DNA of 64,000 nucleotides from Elgaria multicarinata webbii (taxonomy: Eukaryota > Chordata > Lepidosauria > Squamata > Anguidae), in assembly GCF_023053635.1 (NCBI RefSeq), contig NC_086179.1, positions 12,369,501 to 12,433,500 on the forward strand, given 5' to 3'. Both the position numbers and the translations under genes were made by a program. The notes below the pieces were generated by a model. The model was not told the origin of the DNA. It saw nothing but the letters and a program-made list of their open reading frames with translations, and did no database searches. Positions 12,309-23,524 of this stretch are shown in pieces (within the stretch, counting starts at the first letter, position 1; each line of letters opens with the position of its first letter).

Positions 12309-12990
12309 ACATAAGAACATAAGAAGTGCCATGTTGGATCAGACCAAGGCCGTAGCTAGACCTAAGGTTTATCCCAGGATCATCCCGGGTTCGTCCCTGT
12401 CTGAGCGCTGGATGCCCTGTGTGGCACTTAGATGAACAAGTTTGACCCCAGGACAATCCTGGGATAAACCTTAGGTCTAGCTATGGCCCAAGAGTCCATC
12501 TAGTCCAGCTCTCTGTTCACACAGTGGCCAACCAGCCATCGGCCAGAGACCAACAAAGCAGGACATGGTGCAACAGCACCCTCCCACCCATGTTCCCCAG
12601 CAACTGGTGCACATAGGCTTACTGCCTCGAATTCTAGAGATAGCACACAACGATCAGGGCTAGTAGCCATTGATAGCCTTTGCCTCCGTGAATTGATCCA
12701 ACCCCCTTTTAAAGCCATCCAGATTGCTTGCCATCGCTGCATCTTGTGGTAGTGAGTTCCATAATTTAACTATGCGCTGTGTGAAGAAGGACTTCCTTTT
12801 ATTTGTCCTGGATCTCCCACCAATCAGCTTCTCAGGAGGACCCCGGGTTCTAGTATTTTGAGAGCGGGAGAAAAAAGCCACATTCTCCACACCATGCATA
12901 ATTTTGTACACCTCTATCATGTCTCCCCTTAGCCTCCTTTTTTCCAAAGCAGGAAAGGAAACACTCCTCACGTTATGCTTGGATCTCAAT
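12309..12990 (-). mobile_element. CR1 LINE 3' end, interrupted by a 141-bp element
   Basis: The minus strand encodes a CR1 reverse transcriptase tail: [18 protein letters not shown], then the RIVKLWNSLPQDAA block. This is followed by the squamate-type CR1 3' region (tggttggccactgtgtgaac, ctagatgg, gatcca) running to 'ttatgttctt' at the 3' end near 12310. A short transposon sits at 12348-12488. Confidence 0.82.
12348..12488. mobile_element. 141-bp miniature inverted-repeat element (GGCC family, short form)
   Basis: The ends are GGCCGTAGCTAGACCTAAGG and its inverted counterpart ending CTATGGCC. A 3-bp 'caa' repeat flanks it (345-347 and 489-491, offset 12000). It interrupts the CR1 3' region, which defines the boundaries cleanly. 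A copy of identical length lies at 21154-21294. Confidence 0.88.
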
Positions 12991-14446
12991 CCTGCAATGA
13001 AAGCAAAAGTAGATACAGCAGACTAACAGCCAATTAAGAGCATTGTGCAGAAGAGCTCCAGATACTCACCCAGAGAGCAGCAGGCGATGGGAACAGTGGC
13101 AAACAGTTCAGCACCTGGGCTGGAAATCTCCATTTTATTTCTGTAGTCATGATGATGCTATGATTTAAGCGAGCTTAAAATGCTAAACCACATGAGTATT
13201 TATTGATTGATTTTAAATCCAGGGTTGGCAAACAGTTTTGTTGTTATGATTCTAACATATCAGGAATGTAGAAGCAGTTGTAAAGTAGGGCTGTGCACCG
13301 CTTCGGTTCCGGATCTGAATTTTGAGCTGAGCGATTTAGCCCAAATCAGTCTGGAATCGAAGTGGGTCAACTCCAGGCTGAGTCAGGTTGGATCATGTTA
13401 GAGGTGCTTTGGACCCCTCTCCCCCCAACACATACACAGTGCACGAGCCCCCTGCTCCCTACCTGGCCCTGTTGTGAGTGCCCGCAGCCATTCACACCTC
13501 TGAATTGGCCTCCAAAGTGTGTAGGGAGTTCCGTGCCCAGCCCTAGTAGCAAGGCATGGAATAGCAGTTGGGGTGGAGCAAAGAGAAAAGTTAATTTTGT
13601 GCTTCACAGTGGAAATAATACACATGGCCGTCTAAAGGGTGGGGAGAAGCATTGAGTCCATAGTCTGGAATTATCTAAGTGCATCAGGGTGGATGGGTGG
13701 ATGAGGTCTTGGAGGCCTTGGAAGTGAAGGAAATGGAGCTTGTGCTGGATCTGGAAGTGGCCAAGAAGCCAATGTATAGATTTAAGGTGGAGCATCATGT
13801 GCTCAAAAGGTTGAGGAAGCTGAATGATTGTGTTATGGGAGCAAGAACCTTACTAAGAATCTTGCTTCATTACTCAAATCTCTTTGGCTTCCTGACACGA
13901 AATATAAAATGGCACCTCTAGAAGCTATGTGCATTACAGGAGTAGATCTACACAACACCAGCTGATTTGTCTCTTAATGTATGCGTTTTGACGTCTACCA
14001 CAATCTAGTGTAGTCATCAGTTTTATGCCCATGGTAGTTGCTGTTGGAACTGGGAGCGCAAGTTGCTGTGTTTGTTTCAAACTGAAGCCCCGACTGCTGC
14101 CTTACCTCCTGCACTACCAGTGCTCTGGTTCCACTGGAACCTTGGTAGACACCATCATCTAGTCAGCTGACCCTGAAGGCCAATGCCTGTCCATCAGGGC
14201 CTGTCACATGGTAGTTTCAAAGCACACTTATCATTCTGAGCAATATGACTCTTGGGTGAAGACATTTCTAGTCCCTTTCTCACAAATGCTATCTTAGATG
14301 GTGACCCCACACCTGTTTTGGTCCCAGGGCTGGGGTCAAAGATAGGTATGGTTGGACACCTGCTAAGGATCTGCACCCCAGCAGAGGCCCACTGACTAGA
14401 GTTTCCTGTCTCTTCCCTATTGCAGCCCACTTCTTCATCTGCCTCT
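12991..14446. other. Gene-free stretch
   Basis: No gene or classified repeat is recognised. The frames present are short and show no similarity I can name. Confidence 0.45.
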
Positions 14447-14790
14447 CGCTCTCAGCTTCTCTACATGAGTGACTTATTGCATGCTTATGATTTACATGAT
14501 GCCGTCAACCTCCAGGACGTCTCCTGTGCCTTCTCCCTCTGATCTCATTTTAAAAAACTGAGATAATGGAGTATTCAAAATAAGTGCAGGATTAATTCCA
14601 CCACTAGATGGCACTGTTTCATTGAACTTTATGGAATATTACCCAGAGGGGAAGTTTTCATTTAAAAACCACATAGTTGCCTTTGCTCGCCATCTAAAGG
14701 AGCCCATAGTGAATGTAGAAAGACCCGAGAGAAAAAAGGGTGTGGATGTCTTCTGGCTCAGACAACAGTCATGGTGAGGAGGAGGAGCAG
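14447..14790. mobile_element. Dispersed element, family H (diverged copy)
   Basis: It shares ordered blocks with 22448-22815: 'tattgcatgcttatgatt'-like, 'caacctccaggacgtctcct', 'tagatggcactgtttcattg' and 'tttaaaaaccacatagttg'. It begins with 'agcttctctacatgag', the inverse of the other copy's right end. Non-coding. Confidence 0.5.
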
Positions 14791-15594
14791 TAGAAGATGC
14801 CATGGCCGACTTACTCCCTGGCTCTCTGCCTGATGAGCAAGCGACAGCAATGATGACGAAGAGGAAGAGCAGCAATAGCAGCTTTTGACAATGGTTCTGA
14901 GAAGGTTGACTCACTGAGGAAGGGGCATTGAGTGTGACTTTGCCAAGAGCCCTCAAAACACTGGAACGAGCACTATTTGGACCATAATTAGATTGATACC
15001 CAGCTCCACCAACACCACCCTTGTCCTGGAACCCAATTGTCTCAACTTCACCCTTGCTAAGGCTGGACAAAGAATTTATTTGCCCCCTATTCATCCCCGT
15101 TGCCCTGAAGATTTTAGAATATCTGGAGGGCCTTCCTCTTCAACCCAGAGTTGCTATGTATCTTGTCCTCTGCACATATACAACAGGAGCAGGGGCCCAA
15201 TGCACCCCACCCACCTCTCTTGTCATGCACCAAAATGCCCTCCCCACCCTTTTAAATTATTAACCCATTTTCTTACTGACAGCTGGGCTTTCTGTTGATG
15301 CTGAAAGGTAGAAGTCCAAAAGACCCGTTTAGTAAGTTGGGGCTTAAATCCCACCTCTACCTTGTACTCAGTCTTTGGGGCCAGTTACTTGTCCTTTGCG
15401 ACATCTTCCATAGCAGCCATTTTGTGGTGGTTCCCAGGACACTATCAAATTGCCAAATGTGCCCACGGCCCCAAAATCTACCCCTGAGTAGTATCAATTA
15501 TAGGTCCATTTGAGTCAAAACAGCAAATCCTTTGCAAATTCTATTCAAACATATTCAAGCATTTATTATTTACCGGAAAACCAGAAGAGTTTCA
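14791..15594. other. Gene-free stretch
   Basis: The open frames found here (for example 14993-15298 plus) have no recognisable domain and no splice-consistent context. No gene is called. Confidence 0.45.
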
Positions 15595-16426
15595 GGCCAT
15601 TGCTAGACGAGGTCATAGCGCGGTGTGAGGCTCGGTCTCCCTCCTGTGCATTCAGATGACGCACAGGGGATTCCGGGGTCAGGCCGGGCTAAGACCTCCC
15701 TTAAGCCAGGATAAGCGGATTCGCTTATGGCCCGGCTTTTCCGCAGCCCCGGCCTCAGGCTGGGGCTGCAGAAAGTCTAGCAACTTCTGTGGCTTTTCCC
15801 GACTGCTTGCTTACTCGCGAGTAGCCGGGAGAAGCCACGGACTGGGCACAGCACTCATAGGAGCGCTGTGCCCATCAGGCCGGGGGGGGGAGATAGGGGC
15901 CATGGGAAAGGCCGGACCCGGCAGGAGAGGGGGTGGAAGAAGGACGGGCACGGGCATCGGGGATGGAGGAAGAAGGATGGGGGACAGGGCATCGGGGAGG
16001 GGGGGAAAGAAGGATGGGCACGGGCATCGGGGAGGGGGGAAGAAGGATGGGCACGGGCATCGGGGAGGGGGGAAAGAAGGACGGGCATGGGCATCGGGGA
16101 GGGGGGAAGAAGGATGGGGGACAAGACATGGCGGACGGGGGGAGGATGAGCGAGCAGGCAGGGGGGCATCAGGCATTGTGTGTGTGGGGGAATCAGGGGC
16201 AGGGGGGACGGGGACCCTATATTTATTTTTAAAAAGACTTACCTTGTCTGGCTGTGTGCTCCTGAGCACATGGCCCTTTAAGGCTTAAAAAAAAATGGCG
16301 GCCGCGACAGGGCTTCCCCTTGCCCCGTCGCGTCTTACGTGTGGAAAAGGGCGATGGCGCACGCTAGTTGCAACGCGCCGTCGCCCCGACTCCTGGCCGG
16401 ATTATCAGGTAGGTCTAGCAAGGCCC
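15595..16426. mobile_element. Non-autonomous DNA transposon, GGCC family (copy 3, GC-rich)
   Basis: The left end is GGCCATTGCTAGAC and the right end GTCTAGCAAGGCCC, flanked by 3-bp 'tca' repeats. It carries the family hairpin near 15790-15845 (tggcttttcccgac ... gtagccgggagaagccac), a tandem-repeat centre (15930-16130) and the block 'ggccgcgacagggcttcccc' near the right end. The 210-aa and smaller ORFs on both strands reflect the G-rich repeat and are not genes. Confidence 0.75.
15930..16130. repeat. G-rich minisatellite, unit about 33-37 bp
   Basis: The unit centres on 'gggcatcggggagggggga' followed by 'agaaggatgggcac'. Five or so imperfect copies lie inside the GC-rich transposon, and they produce GHGHRGGGKKD-like peptide repeats. 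Confidence 0.85.
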
Positions 16427-16427
16427 T

Positions 16428-16429
<2 letters not shown>

Positions 16430-16463
<34 letters not shown>
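16430..16463. repeat. (TC)n microsatellite
   Basis: About 16 TC units immediately right of the transposon end. Confidence 0.9.
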
Positions 16464-16467
<4 letters not shown>

Positions 16468-17366
16468 TAATTATTTTTGAAAACTTTCAACATAACACCT
16501 TCAAAAAGATCCCTTTTTTCATAGTTCTTAACCTTGTTGTTGCTGGAAACTGCCCCCCCCCCCATTTAGAATTGTGCTTTATTTATTTTCAAGTGGAGAT
16601 TCTTGTGGCTGTTGACAACAGTTGTTCAACTTCCATAATACAAAACATCTGTGAACCCGCCTCACAATGTCCCCTATAGGTCATGGGAAAGCTTTATCTT
16701 CCTCAAAGTAAGCCGTCCTCACTGTACACAGGCTAGCCCAGATGACTGAGACCAGCCGTACGTCTCATCCGGCCATGAATGCTTCGCTCCGCATCTATGA
16801 GGAGTGAAGATTTAGTTGGCAGCAAGCCTCATCCGAAGTGGGTGAGAACCCTTTTACCACAGCCTGTACGTCGTTTTGATTTATACGCAAGCAAAATCCA
16901 CCCCCACCGCCCAAGCAACAGGTCAGCAAACCCTGAGAAATGAATGCCTCAAAGTACTCGGGAATTAAGAGAAATTATCCACTGGTTTTTCCTTGAGGTT
17001 ACATTGCTTATGGACAAAGGGAAAAAGATGAACATCTGTCTCTCTAGCGCACAGATTGGTTTTTAACTCGAAAGGATTTCTCTTATCCCAGAACAGCAGT
17101 TCTCACACAGTGGTCCTCTCCATATTCATCAAGGAAATAAAATCACAACTCCCTCTTGCCTTGTTGTAATATATTTTTACAAGATTCAGGAACATAATGA
17201 ATCTTTACCCTGTGGGGAAGAAGAAGGAGCTGTTGATCTGCCCCTCCATTGGGAGATGAGAGGACGGAGCAGGGCCTTCCCACCAGCCTGAACACTCTCC
17301 TTAATTTCTTTTTATTTTCTCCCTCTTCCCTCCTCATCCACTTTTCCTTATGTGCCATGTCTTTTT
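16464..17366. other. Gene-free stretch
   Basis: Nothing recognised apart from a short poly-C run near 16553-16563. Confidence 0.5.
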
Positions 17367-17485
17367 TAGAATGTAAGCCTAAGGGCAGGGACTGTCTTCT
17401 TTACTGATCAATTGTAAGCTGCTCCGAGAGCCTTTTTGGCTGAGGTGCGGGATAAAAATACTCTAAATAAATAAATAAATAAATT
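17367..17485 (+). mobile_element. LINE 3' tail (L2/CR1-like)
   Basis: The pattern 'agaatgtaagcctaagggca' ... 'gagcctttttggctgagg' ... 'gggataaaaata' followed by TAAA units is typical of L2-type 3' ends. No coding part remains. Confidence 0.6.
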
Positions 17486-17493
17486 CTTCATTT

Positions 17494-18010
17494 TATTTAT
17501 TTATTACATTTATATACCGCCCCACAGCCGAAGCTCTCTGGGCGGTTTACAACAGTTAAAAATGGTAAACATTAAAAAGTATACAAAATTTTGAAAACCA
17601 TCAGGAACATAAAAGCAACAGTATAAAAACAACAGTATCCATTTAAAAACAACAATTCTGGGGTCCATTAAAAACAAACCTAGCGTTGTTAAATGCTGTT
17701 AAAATGCCTGGGAGAAGAGAAAAGAAAAGTCTTGACCCGGAGCCGAAAAGATAACAATGTTGGTGCCAGGCGAGCCTCATCGGGGAGATCATTCCACAGT
17801 CGGGGGGCCACCACCGAAAAGGCCCTCTCCCTTGTTGCCATCCTCCGAGCTTCCCTCAGAGTAGGCACTCGGAGGAGGACCTTAGATGTTGAGCGCAGTG
17901 TACGGGTAGGTTCATGTCGGGAGAAGCGTTCCATCAGGTATTGCGGTCCCAAGCCATGTAGGGCTTTATAGGTTAAAACCAGCACCTTGGACTTTGCAAG
18001 TCCAACCCAG
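17494..18010 (-). mobile_element. L2-clade LINE fragment with reverse transcriptase tail
   Basis: The minus-strand frame 17689-17985 reads VLTYKALHGLGPQYL, then RERAFSVVAPRLWNDLPDEA, then LSFRLRVKTFLF. This is the C-terminal block of an L2-like reverse transcriptase. The 3' UTR ends in the 'cggtatataaatgtaat' motif and TAAA units (inverted, near 17494-17540). 5'-truncated. Confidence 0.8.
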
Positions 18011-18019
18011 GTCCACCTA

Positions 18020-18486
18020 GGGCATGTCTACACCATCCCTTATCCTGGGGATTGTCCTGGGATCATCCCTGTGCATCCACATGATGCACAGGTTATCCCG
18101 GGAGCAGGGAGGGATGATCCCTCCATTTCCCCGGGATAACTGAGACAGCTTTTAGCCTGATTTTTCCCGTGGTCTCAGGATTGTCCTGAGACAGCGGGAG
18201 GTTTGGGCGGCCATCCCAGCTTCATCCCAGCTCCTCGTGAGTAAACATGAGGAGGAGGGTAACTGGTGTGGGGCACGGAGCTCTTCAGGCGCTCTGTGCC
18301 CATTGGGGGTGGGGTGGGGAGCGGGAGCAGGTTTCCCCCCACCCCATTTCTGATGAAGTGCACGAGCGCTCATCTTCTGTAAAAAAAAGAAGAATGGCGG
18401 GCACGACATCCCTCCTTCCTCCCGGGATATTGCGCACAAAGGAGAGGATCTCATGATCTGGAACGCTGGGAGGTGCAGACATGCTC
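18020..18486. mobile_element. Non-autonomous DNA transposon, GGCC family (copy 4)
   Basis: The left end is GGGCATGTCTACACC and the right end GGTGCAGACATGCTC, flanked by 3-bp 'cta' repeats. Inside are a palindromic 'tcctgggatcatccctgtgc' region and the block 'ggcgggcacgacatccctcc' shared with other copies. Confidence 0.75.
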
Positions 18487-18574
18487 CTAGTCCAACATTA
18501 TGTTCTAAAAGAGACCAGCTAGATGACAAACAGCAGATAAGGTGGTAAACCTGTCACATGAAAGGAACACTCTG

Positions 18575-18685
18575 TCATGTGACCCAGGTTTACTATCTTG
18601 TACTAGTTCTATCATGTGACCCAGGTTTATCACCTCATCCGGCCTTCATCATGTGACACATGTTTACCACCTCATAGAAATGTCC
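18575..18685. repeat. Three 37-bp tandem units each starting TCATGTGAC
   Basis: Units start at 18575, 18612 and 18649 with an exact 37-bp spacing. The first 20 bases of units 1 and 2 are nearly identical; unit 3 has 'acac' for 'accc'. An inverted related piece (GTCACATGA) lies just left at 18553-18561. Each unit holds a TCATGTG E-box-like motif. Confidence 0.85.
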
Positions 18686-19796
18686 TGCGTATAGAATATT
18701 AGTGCGTCAGGGCAAGGATTAGGCTAGGGGTCTATCTCTCAAAAAACTAGTTTCCTATATGCAGAGATTTCGTTGTTGGCTGTGAAAAGCACCCCCACTT
18801 TGGGTGATTTTGGGGAGTAGGGCTGGCGAACAGAGGCAAAAGATGTTTGCCCACTTAGAATGAAGGCAAGAAGTGTTTCTCTCACTCTGAGTTGTCTTTG
18901 TGGTGTCACCATGTGACCAAATCTGATTGGCAGTGTGGTGTTATGACATCATCATGTTTAATTATATGAACCCCAGTTGGTTGAGGTGACCTCATAGGAA
19001 GAAGCAGTACTGGTTGTGTTTTTTTAAAAGCACAGCATGACATGACATCAAAGCAATGAACAGCCTGTGATGTAAGCAACGGGGCGGGGGGAAACAGATG
19101 AGTTGTGGAGCAATGATAATGGGGGCCATTTTGTTCCTCTTGGAGCATGACATCATCATCGTAATTTATATAGTGCTTTATTGCAAAGCGCTATACATAA
19201 AATAAAGTAGGCCAGCAGTTTACAATACAATAATACATTCAACTCTACTAAATGCAAGTTTACAGCAAAAACTTCACAAAAATATTCAACAATATAGCAT
19301 AACATTTAACAATGTACTAAACAACGATATCACAACAATATTAAAAAATGTACTAAATGCAAGTTTACAGCGAAACAGAACAGATGAGAAAAAAACTAAC
19401 TTGGTTGGAATAGCTTCTCTCCTGAAGCCGTGCCTCCCAAACTGCAGCTACAGACGTGCTTTTAAAATCTCCAGGTGAGGGTGGGGGAGCAGATGGAATA
19501 GCTCACCCTTGATGGTCAGTATCTTTCCCCCTGAAGAAGGGCCAAAAATGTTTCATTCCAGTGGATGTGAGTATTCAGTGCAAACAATGCATCTGTCTGT
19601 CTGACATCAGTGGCCATTACACCAACCCTTGATCTCAACCTAGATCGATTTGCATGTGTAGCAATCAGCACACGTCACAGTGTAGCGTAACCCAGATGTG
19701 ATGTCAGTAGCCACGTTTGTCTGTTCATGCGTGTACCCTAGTCACGTGTGAAGTGGAGAATAAAATTTGTACCAAATTACGCATAGTATAGAGAGT
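18686..19796. other. Gene-free stretch with a LINE-like tail
   Basis: A piece reading 'taatttatatagtgcttt' ... 'aagcgctatacataaaat' near 19160-19210 looks like an inverted LINE 3' tail, but no coding part is seen. The motif 'aatgtactaa...gcaagtttacagc' occurs twice near 19240-19370. Confidence 0.4.
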
Positions 19797-19993
19797 GTGG
19801 ATCAGGAGACATTTTTCTTCCTCTCATAATACTACAACCCAAAGGGGTCACCCTATGAAGCTGATTGGTGGGAGACCAAAGGAAGGACTCCTTCACACAG
19901 CGCAGAGTTAAACTATGGAATTCGCTACCACAAGATGAAGTGATGGCCTCCAGGCCTCCAGAGAGCTTCAGCTATGGGGTGCTATATAAATGC

Positions 19994-20039
<46 letters not shown>

Positions 20040-20228
20040 TTGGATGACTTTAAATGGGTGTTAGATAAATTCTTGGAGGACACCAGTTGCTGAGGAGCAT
20101 GGGCAGTAGGGTGCTGTTGCACCCATGTCCTGGTTGACAGCTGGTTGGCCACTGTGTGAACAGAGTGCTGGACTAGATGGACCCTTGGTCTGATTCAGCA
20201 GAGCTCTTCGTATGTTGTTATGTTCTTA
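19797..20228 (+). mobile_element. CR1 LINE 3' end with an inserted L2-like tail
   Basis: It contains the CR1 3' coding remnant (aagctgattggtgggagacc, ttcgctaccacaagatg) and the 3' UTR (caccagttgctgaggagcat ... tggccactgtgtgaacagag ... tatgttctta). An L2-like tail with an ATA microsatellite interrupts it at about 19963-20038. Confidence 0.8.
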
Positions 20229-20454
20229 AAGGGGTCCAAAGAAGCGCATGGTGAGGGATGCTGTACCCTACACCATCTCCTGTCGCACCTCTCCACATTC
20301 CATCACCTCGGAGAATTTTCTCCCAGTCTGTCTCATTTCTGGTATCAGAGTTGGGCTGAAGAAAGAAGTATGAGCAACGGTCCTTGCCATGTAAGGCAGG
20401 TGTGAGATGCATAAGCATTTCTTTAAGAAGCCCACTTCCTGCCCTTCTGGATCT

Positions 20455-20937
20455 TGGAGCTTAGTGGTAGAGTGCATGCTTTGGATGCAAAAGACCCCGG
20501 TTCAGTCCCTCTTATCTCCAGCAAGGGAAGGGAAAGACCTCTGTCTAAAACCCTGGACAGCTGCTGCCAATCAGTATTGAGAACATTGAGATTACTCCAG
20601 CGCCTCTCTCGTGTTTTCCTAGCATTTCCACGGCTTAATTTGAACCAGAAATAATGAGCTAACAAAAAGATCTGCTCTGAATTTGTCTGTGAAAAGAGGA
20701 AGTGACACTGTATGACAACAGTGCCATCTAGGGGCTGTGTAAAGTAACATATAGAACTTGCAGATAAAGGGGGAAAGACGGTGGGGTGGGAAGCTCATGT
20801 AAAGGGCCGATCTTGATCCCGCAAAGAATCTGGAAGCAGAAGTCCCGTTAAAATCGTGGATAAAAAGCCTCAATGTGGAGAAGCTCCGAGTGACATGGAC
20901 CAATGGTCTCAGTATAAGGCAGCTTCTCATGTTCGTG
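20455..20937 (+). mobile_element. tRNA-derived SINE, interrupted by a family H element
   Basis: The head has tRNA-like box A (tagtggtagagtgcatg) and box B (ggttcagtccc) sequences, then 'aaaccctggacagctgctgc'. The expected SINE end 'tcagtataaggcagcttctc' appears only at about 20909. The intervening 20590-20890 resembles family H, ending in 'tgtggagaagctcc'. Confidence 0.6.
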
Positions 20938-21153
20938 ATAAAAAGTAATGCACTGTTTGGGTGGTCTTTTTCTTTCCTTCTGGTGTCTCTGCTCTCCTTA
21001 GCACTCCACTGGAAAATGTAGTCAACCAAGTTACCCCATTGGGAGAAGACTCACCCCAGGATAACATGGTCATCATCTATATGGGCTCTGTATTTGGATA
21101 CTAGGAAATTAAGATGGCCTTTGATCTGGTGGACTCCGTTGGCCAGAGACCTA

Positions 21154-21294
21154 GGCCATAGCTAGACCTAAGGTTTATCCCTGGATCGTCCAGGGGTCAA
21201 ACCTGTTCATCTAGGTGACACACAGGGGATCCAGTGCTCAGGCAGGGGCGAACCCTGGATGATCCCAGGATAAACCTTAGGTCTAGCTATGGCC
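21154..21294. mobile_element. 141-bp miniature inverted-repeat element (GGCC family, short form)
   Basis: The ends are GGCCATAGCTAGACCTAAGG and its inverted counterpart ending CTATGGCC, with 3-bp 'cta' repeats on both sides. It has the same length and ends as the copy at 12348-12488. Confidence 0.88.
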
Positions 21295-21982
21295 CTAGTC
21301 AGTACTGAGAAAAACCTATTCACCTAGCTCCCTACAGCCATGCAGAGAACTTTCTTCTTTGGTTTATATCAGCACTGAGCAAATTGTTGATTTAAAAATA
21401 TACACACAGCTCAGTGAAGATTAAGGAATTTACTGCAATATTAACATATCTGTGCTGAAAATGGAGTTGGAAAGTATTTCCTAATGTATACAACCACACT
21501 ATGTCGGAAAAATGAAACCTTTAGAGTGCAGCTAGCAATTACCTTACAAATGAACAACATTTAGATTAAAAGACTGTATGCCCTGCAGATGAAAAGGTGG
21601 GGAGGAAATTAGTTTACAATAAATTACTGAATTTTAACTGCTGGGATTTAGTCTCTCTTTAGACCCAAACTAGAAACAATTGTTTTTGATGGAGCCAAAA
21701 TAGCGTTTTATAATATTTATTGAATCATCTTTTGGAAAATAAACACAGAATCTAAAAATGAGTACTCAAGTGAATACCGAATGAGCAAAGTTGGATTACC
21801 ATCATAACACTCTTGGATGGTGCTTATTTTCTGAAAAGAAGGGCAATATGAAAGGATGTTCCTATTCCAAGAGATGCATGAATGGCTGCCTGCTGTTGCT
21901 CAGTCAAGAGGAGAAAACACGTACACATGCTCAGAGGCAACCTCTTTATCATTAGTTCACACACTTTGGAGCAAAGGTCTAG
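21295..21982. other. Gene-free stretch
   Basis: AT-rich, with no gene or named repeat recognised. Confidence 0.5.
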
Positions 21983-22110
21983 ATGTTTCTCTGCCTCTCA
22001 TAATACTGGAACCCAGTGGGGTCATCCCATGAAGCTGATAAGTGAGAGATACATGACAGATAACGGGAGGTATTTCTTCAGTAGTGAATAGTTATACTAT
22101 GGAATTCACT
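21983..22110 (+). mobile_element. CR1 fragment cut by a DNA transposon
   Basis: It matches the CR1 block at 19.8 kb and 52.2 kb (ctcataatactggaacccag ... ggggtcatcccatgaagctg ... ctatggaattcact). The sequence then switches abruptly to a GGCC-family end at 22111. Confidence 0.75.
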
Positions 22111-22420
22111 GGCCATAGATAGACGGGGAAATATCCCAGGACAATACCAGGGATCGTCGCTGTGTGTTCACATGACGCACAGGGGATCCCGGGATCAGGG
22201 AGGGATGATTCCTCCCTTGACCTGGGATCTCACCCTGTCCTTTAAGCCTGCTTTTTCTGTGGTCTTGGGCTGATCCCGAGACCACGGAACATGTGTGTGG
22301 GTGTCGCGATTTGTCCCGGCTCCTCGTAGTTACTTGCGAAGAGCTGGGACCTGCGCACAGGGCGCGGAGTGGGAGGAGCGGGGATTTTTTAAAAAAAACT
22401 ACCTTTGAGATGCTTCTTCT
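22111..22420. mobile_element. Non-autonomous DNA transposon, GGCC family (copy 5, right end missing)
   Basis: It begins GGCCATAGATAGAC and runs through the family blocks 'tgacgcacaggggatcccgg' and 'ggtcttgggctgatccc', shared with the copy at 47.4 kb. I cannot find a matching right terminal repeat, and the expected CR1 continuation is also absent. Confidence 0.6.
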
Positions 22421-22447
22421 ATCTTTTTTCTTATTGCAGATAACCCT

Positions 22448-22815
22448 CTAAGAGCATTTCTACACAAGCAATTTATTGCACGGTCATGATTGGCCACTCA
22501 TGGAAGTTTGCAGGTCCTTTAGATGAAGTCATCAACTTCCAGGACAGCTCCTGCACTTCCTCCCCTTATCCCGCTTTCAAAAAACACAGAGAGAATCAGC
22601 TATTTTAAAAATGCGCAAAATCGGCTCCATGTAAAGTTGACGCAGTACTATAATTCCTCCACTAAATGATGCTGTTTCATTGAAGTGAATGGAGCATACA
22701 GAGAGAAGAAGTATTCAATTCAAACCATGTGGCCACCCATGTGTAATCCCAGAAAGAAAGTGGAAGCAGAAAGCCCTTGTAAGGTGGCAGGATATTTTTT
22801 TAAATGTAGAGAAGC
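22448..22815. mobile_element. Dispersed element, family H
   Basis: The ends 'agagcatttctacac' and 'gtagagaagctct' are inverted repeats. The inner blocks 'tcaacttccaggacagctcc' and 'aatgatgctgtttcattgaa' recur at 14.5 kb. No transposase is encoded. Confidence 0.55.
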
Positions 22816-22959
22816 TCTAAGAAAGAAAAGATGGAACAGCTACACAGCGCCTTCTAATTGATAGCTCTCCTCTTCAATTCCATTTGCTTGCTCATAATGA
22901 AACAGCTTATGATTTAGGCCTACGAAAAGCTTCGGGGTTGTGCCTTCGTTAAAAGTGAG

Positions 22960-23170
22960 GATCATCACAGCATTAGGAGAAACTTCCTAATGGTAAAAAT
23001 ACAGTAGTTTCACAGTGGAGCAGACTCCTTGGGAGGTCTCCTTCTTCGCTGGATGTGTTTAATAGAGGCTTGGGTGGCCATACAGCAGGGATGCTTCGTT
23101 TGCAAAATTCCAGTACTGAGGAGGGGGTTGGATGAGATCACTCTGAACCCTAAAATTCTGTGATTCTATA
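22960..23170 (+). mobile_element. CR1-like LINE 3' fragment
   Basis: It has 'aggagaaacttcctaatgg', 'agtggagcagactccttggg' and the closing 'attctgtgattctat' motif typical of CR1 3' ends. It belongs to a more diverged subfamily than the other copies. Confidence 0.6.
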
Positions 23171-23524
23171 TCGTATCTTTAAAGGTTTGTTTTTAACCCA
23201 CGACCCCTTTCATAACTTTGCATCCCATCTCTCTCACAACTGGACAGTGAATATTGTTGCCCTGGATACAAAGGAAGGCCATAATCACGTCCCAAGCAGG
23301 GGGAGAGGGGGAAAGTGTCCAGATTTTGTAAAGTTGTTTGGAGACTGTTAGAAGCAATGTTAGAAGTACATGACAAGCAATGCTCCATGCGATGCAGTTC
23401 TCTGATGAAAAATATGCTTTAGCAATTCAAGTATTAGGGGAAATGTATTGGGGAAATGGCTTGCAAAAATGCATCGATTTGGGGAAATTGCATACAAAAA
23501 TGCACGCAATTTTTGTGTGCATAT

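Noticed and set aside
15656-16288. 210-aa glycine-rich plus-strand ORF and proline-rich minus-strand ORFs
   Set aside because: Product of the G-rich minisatellite inside a non-autonomous DNA transposon; the peptide repeats mirror the DNA repeat.
18575-18685. CRISPR-like array (regular 37-bp spacing)
   Set aside because: Simple tandem repeat in a vertebrate genome: three units, contiguous similarity, no distinct spacers.
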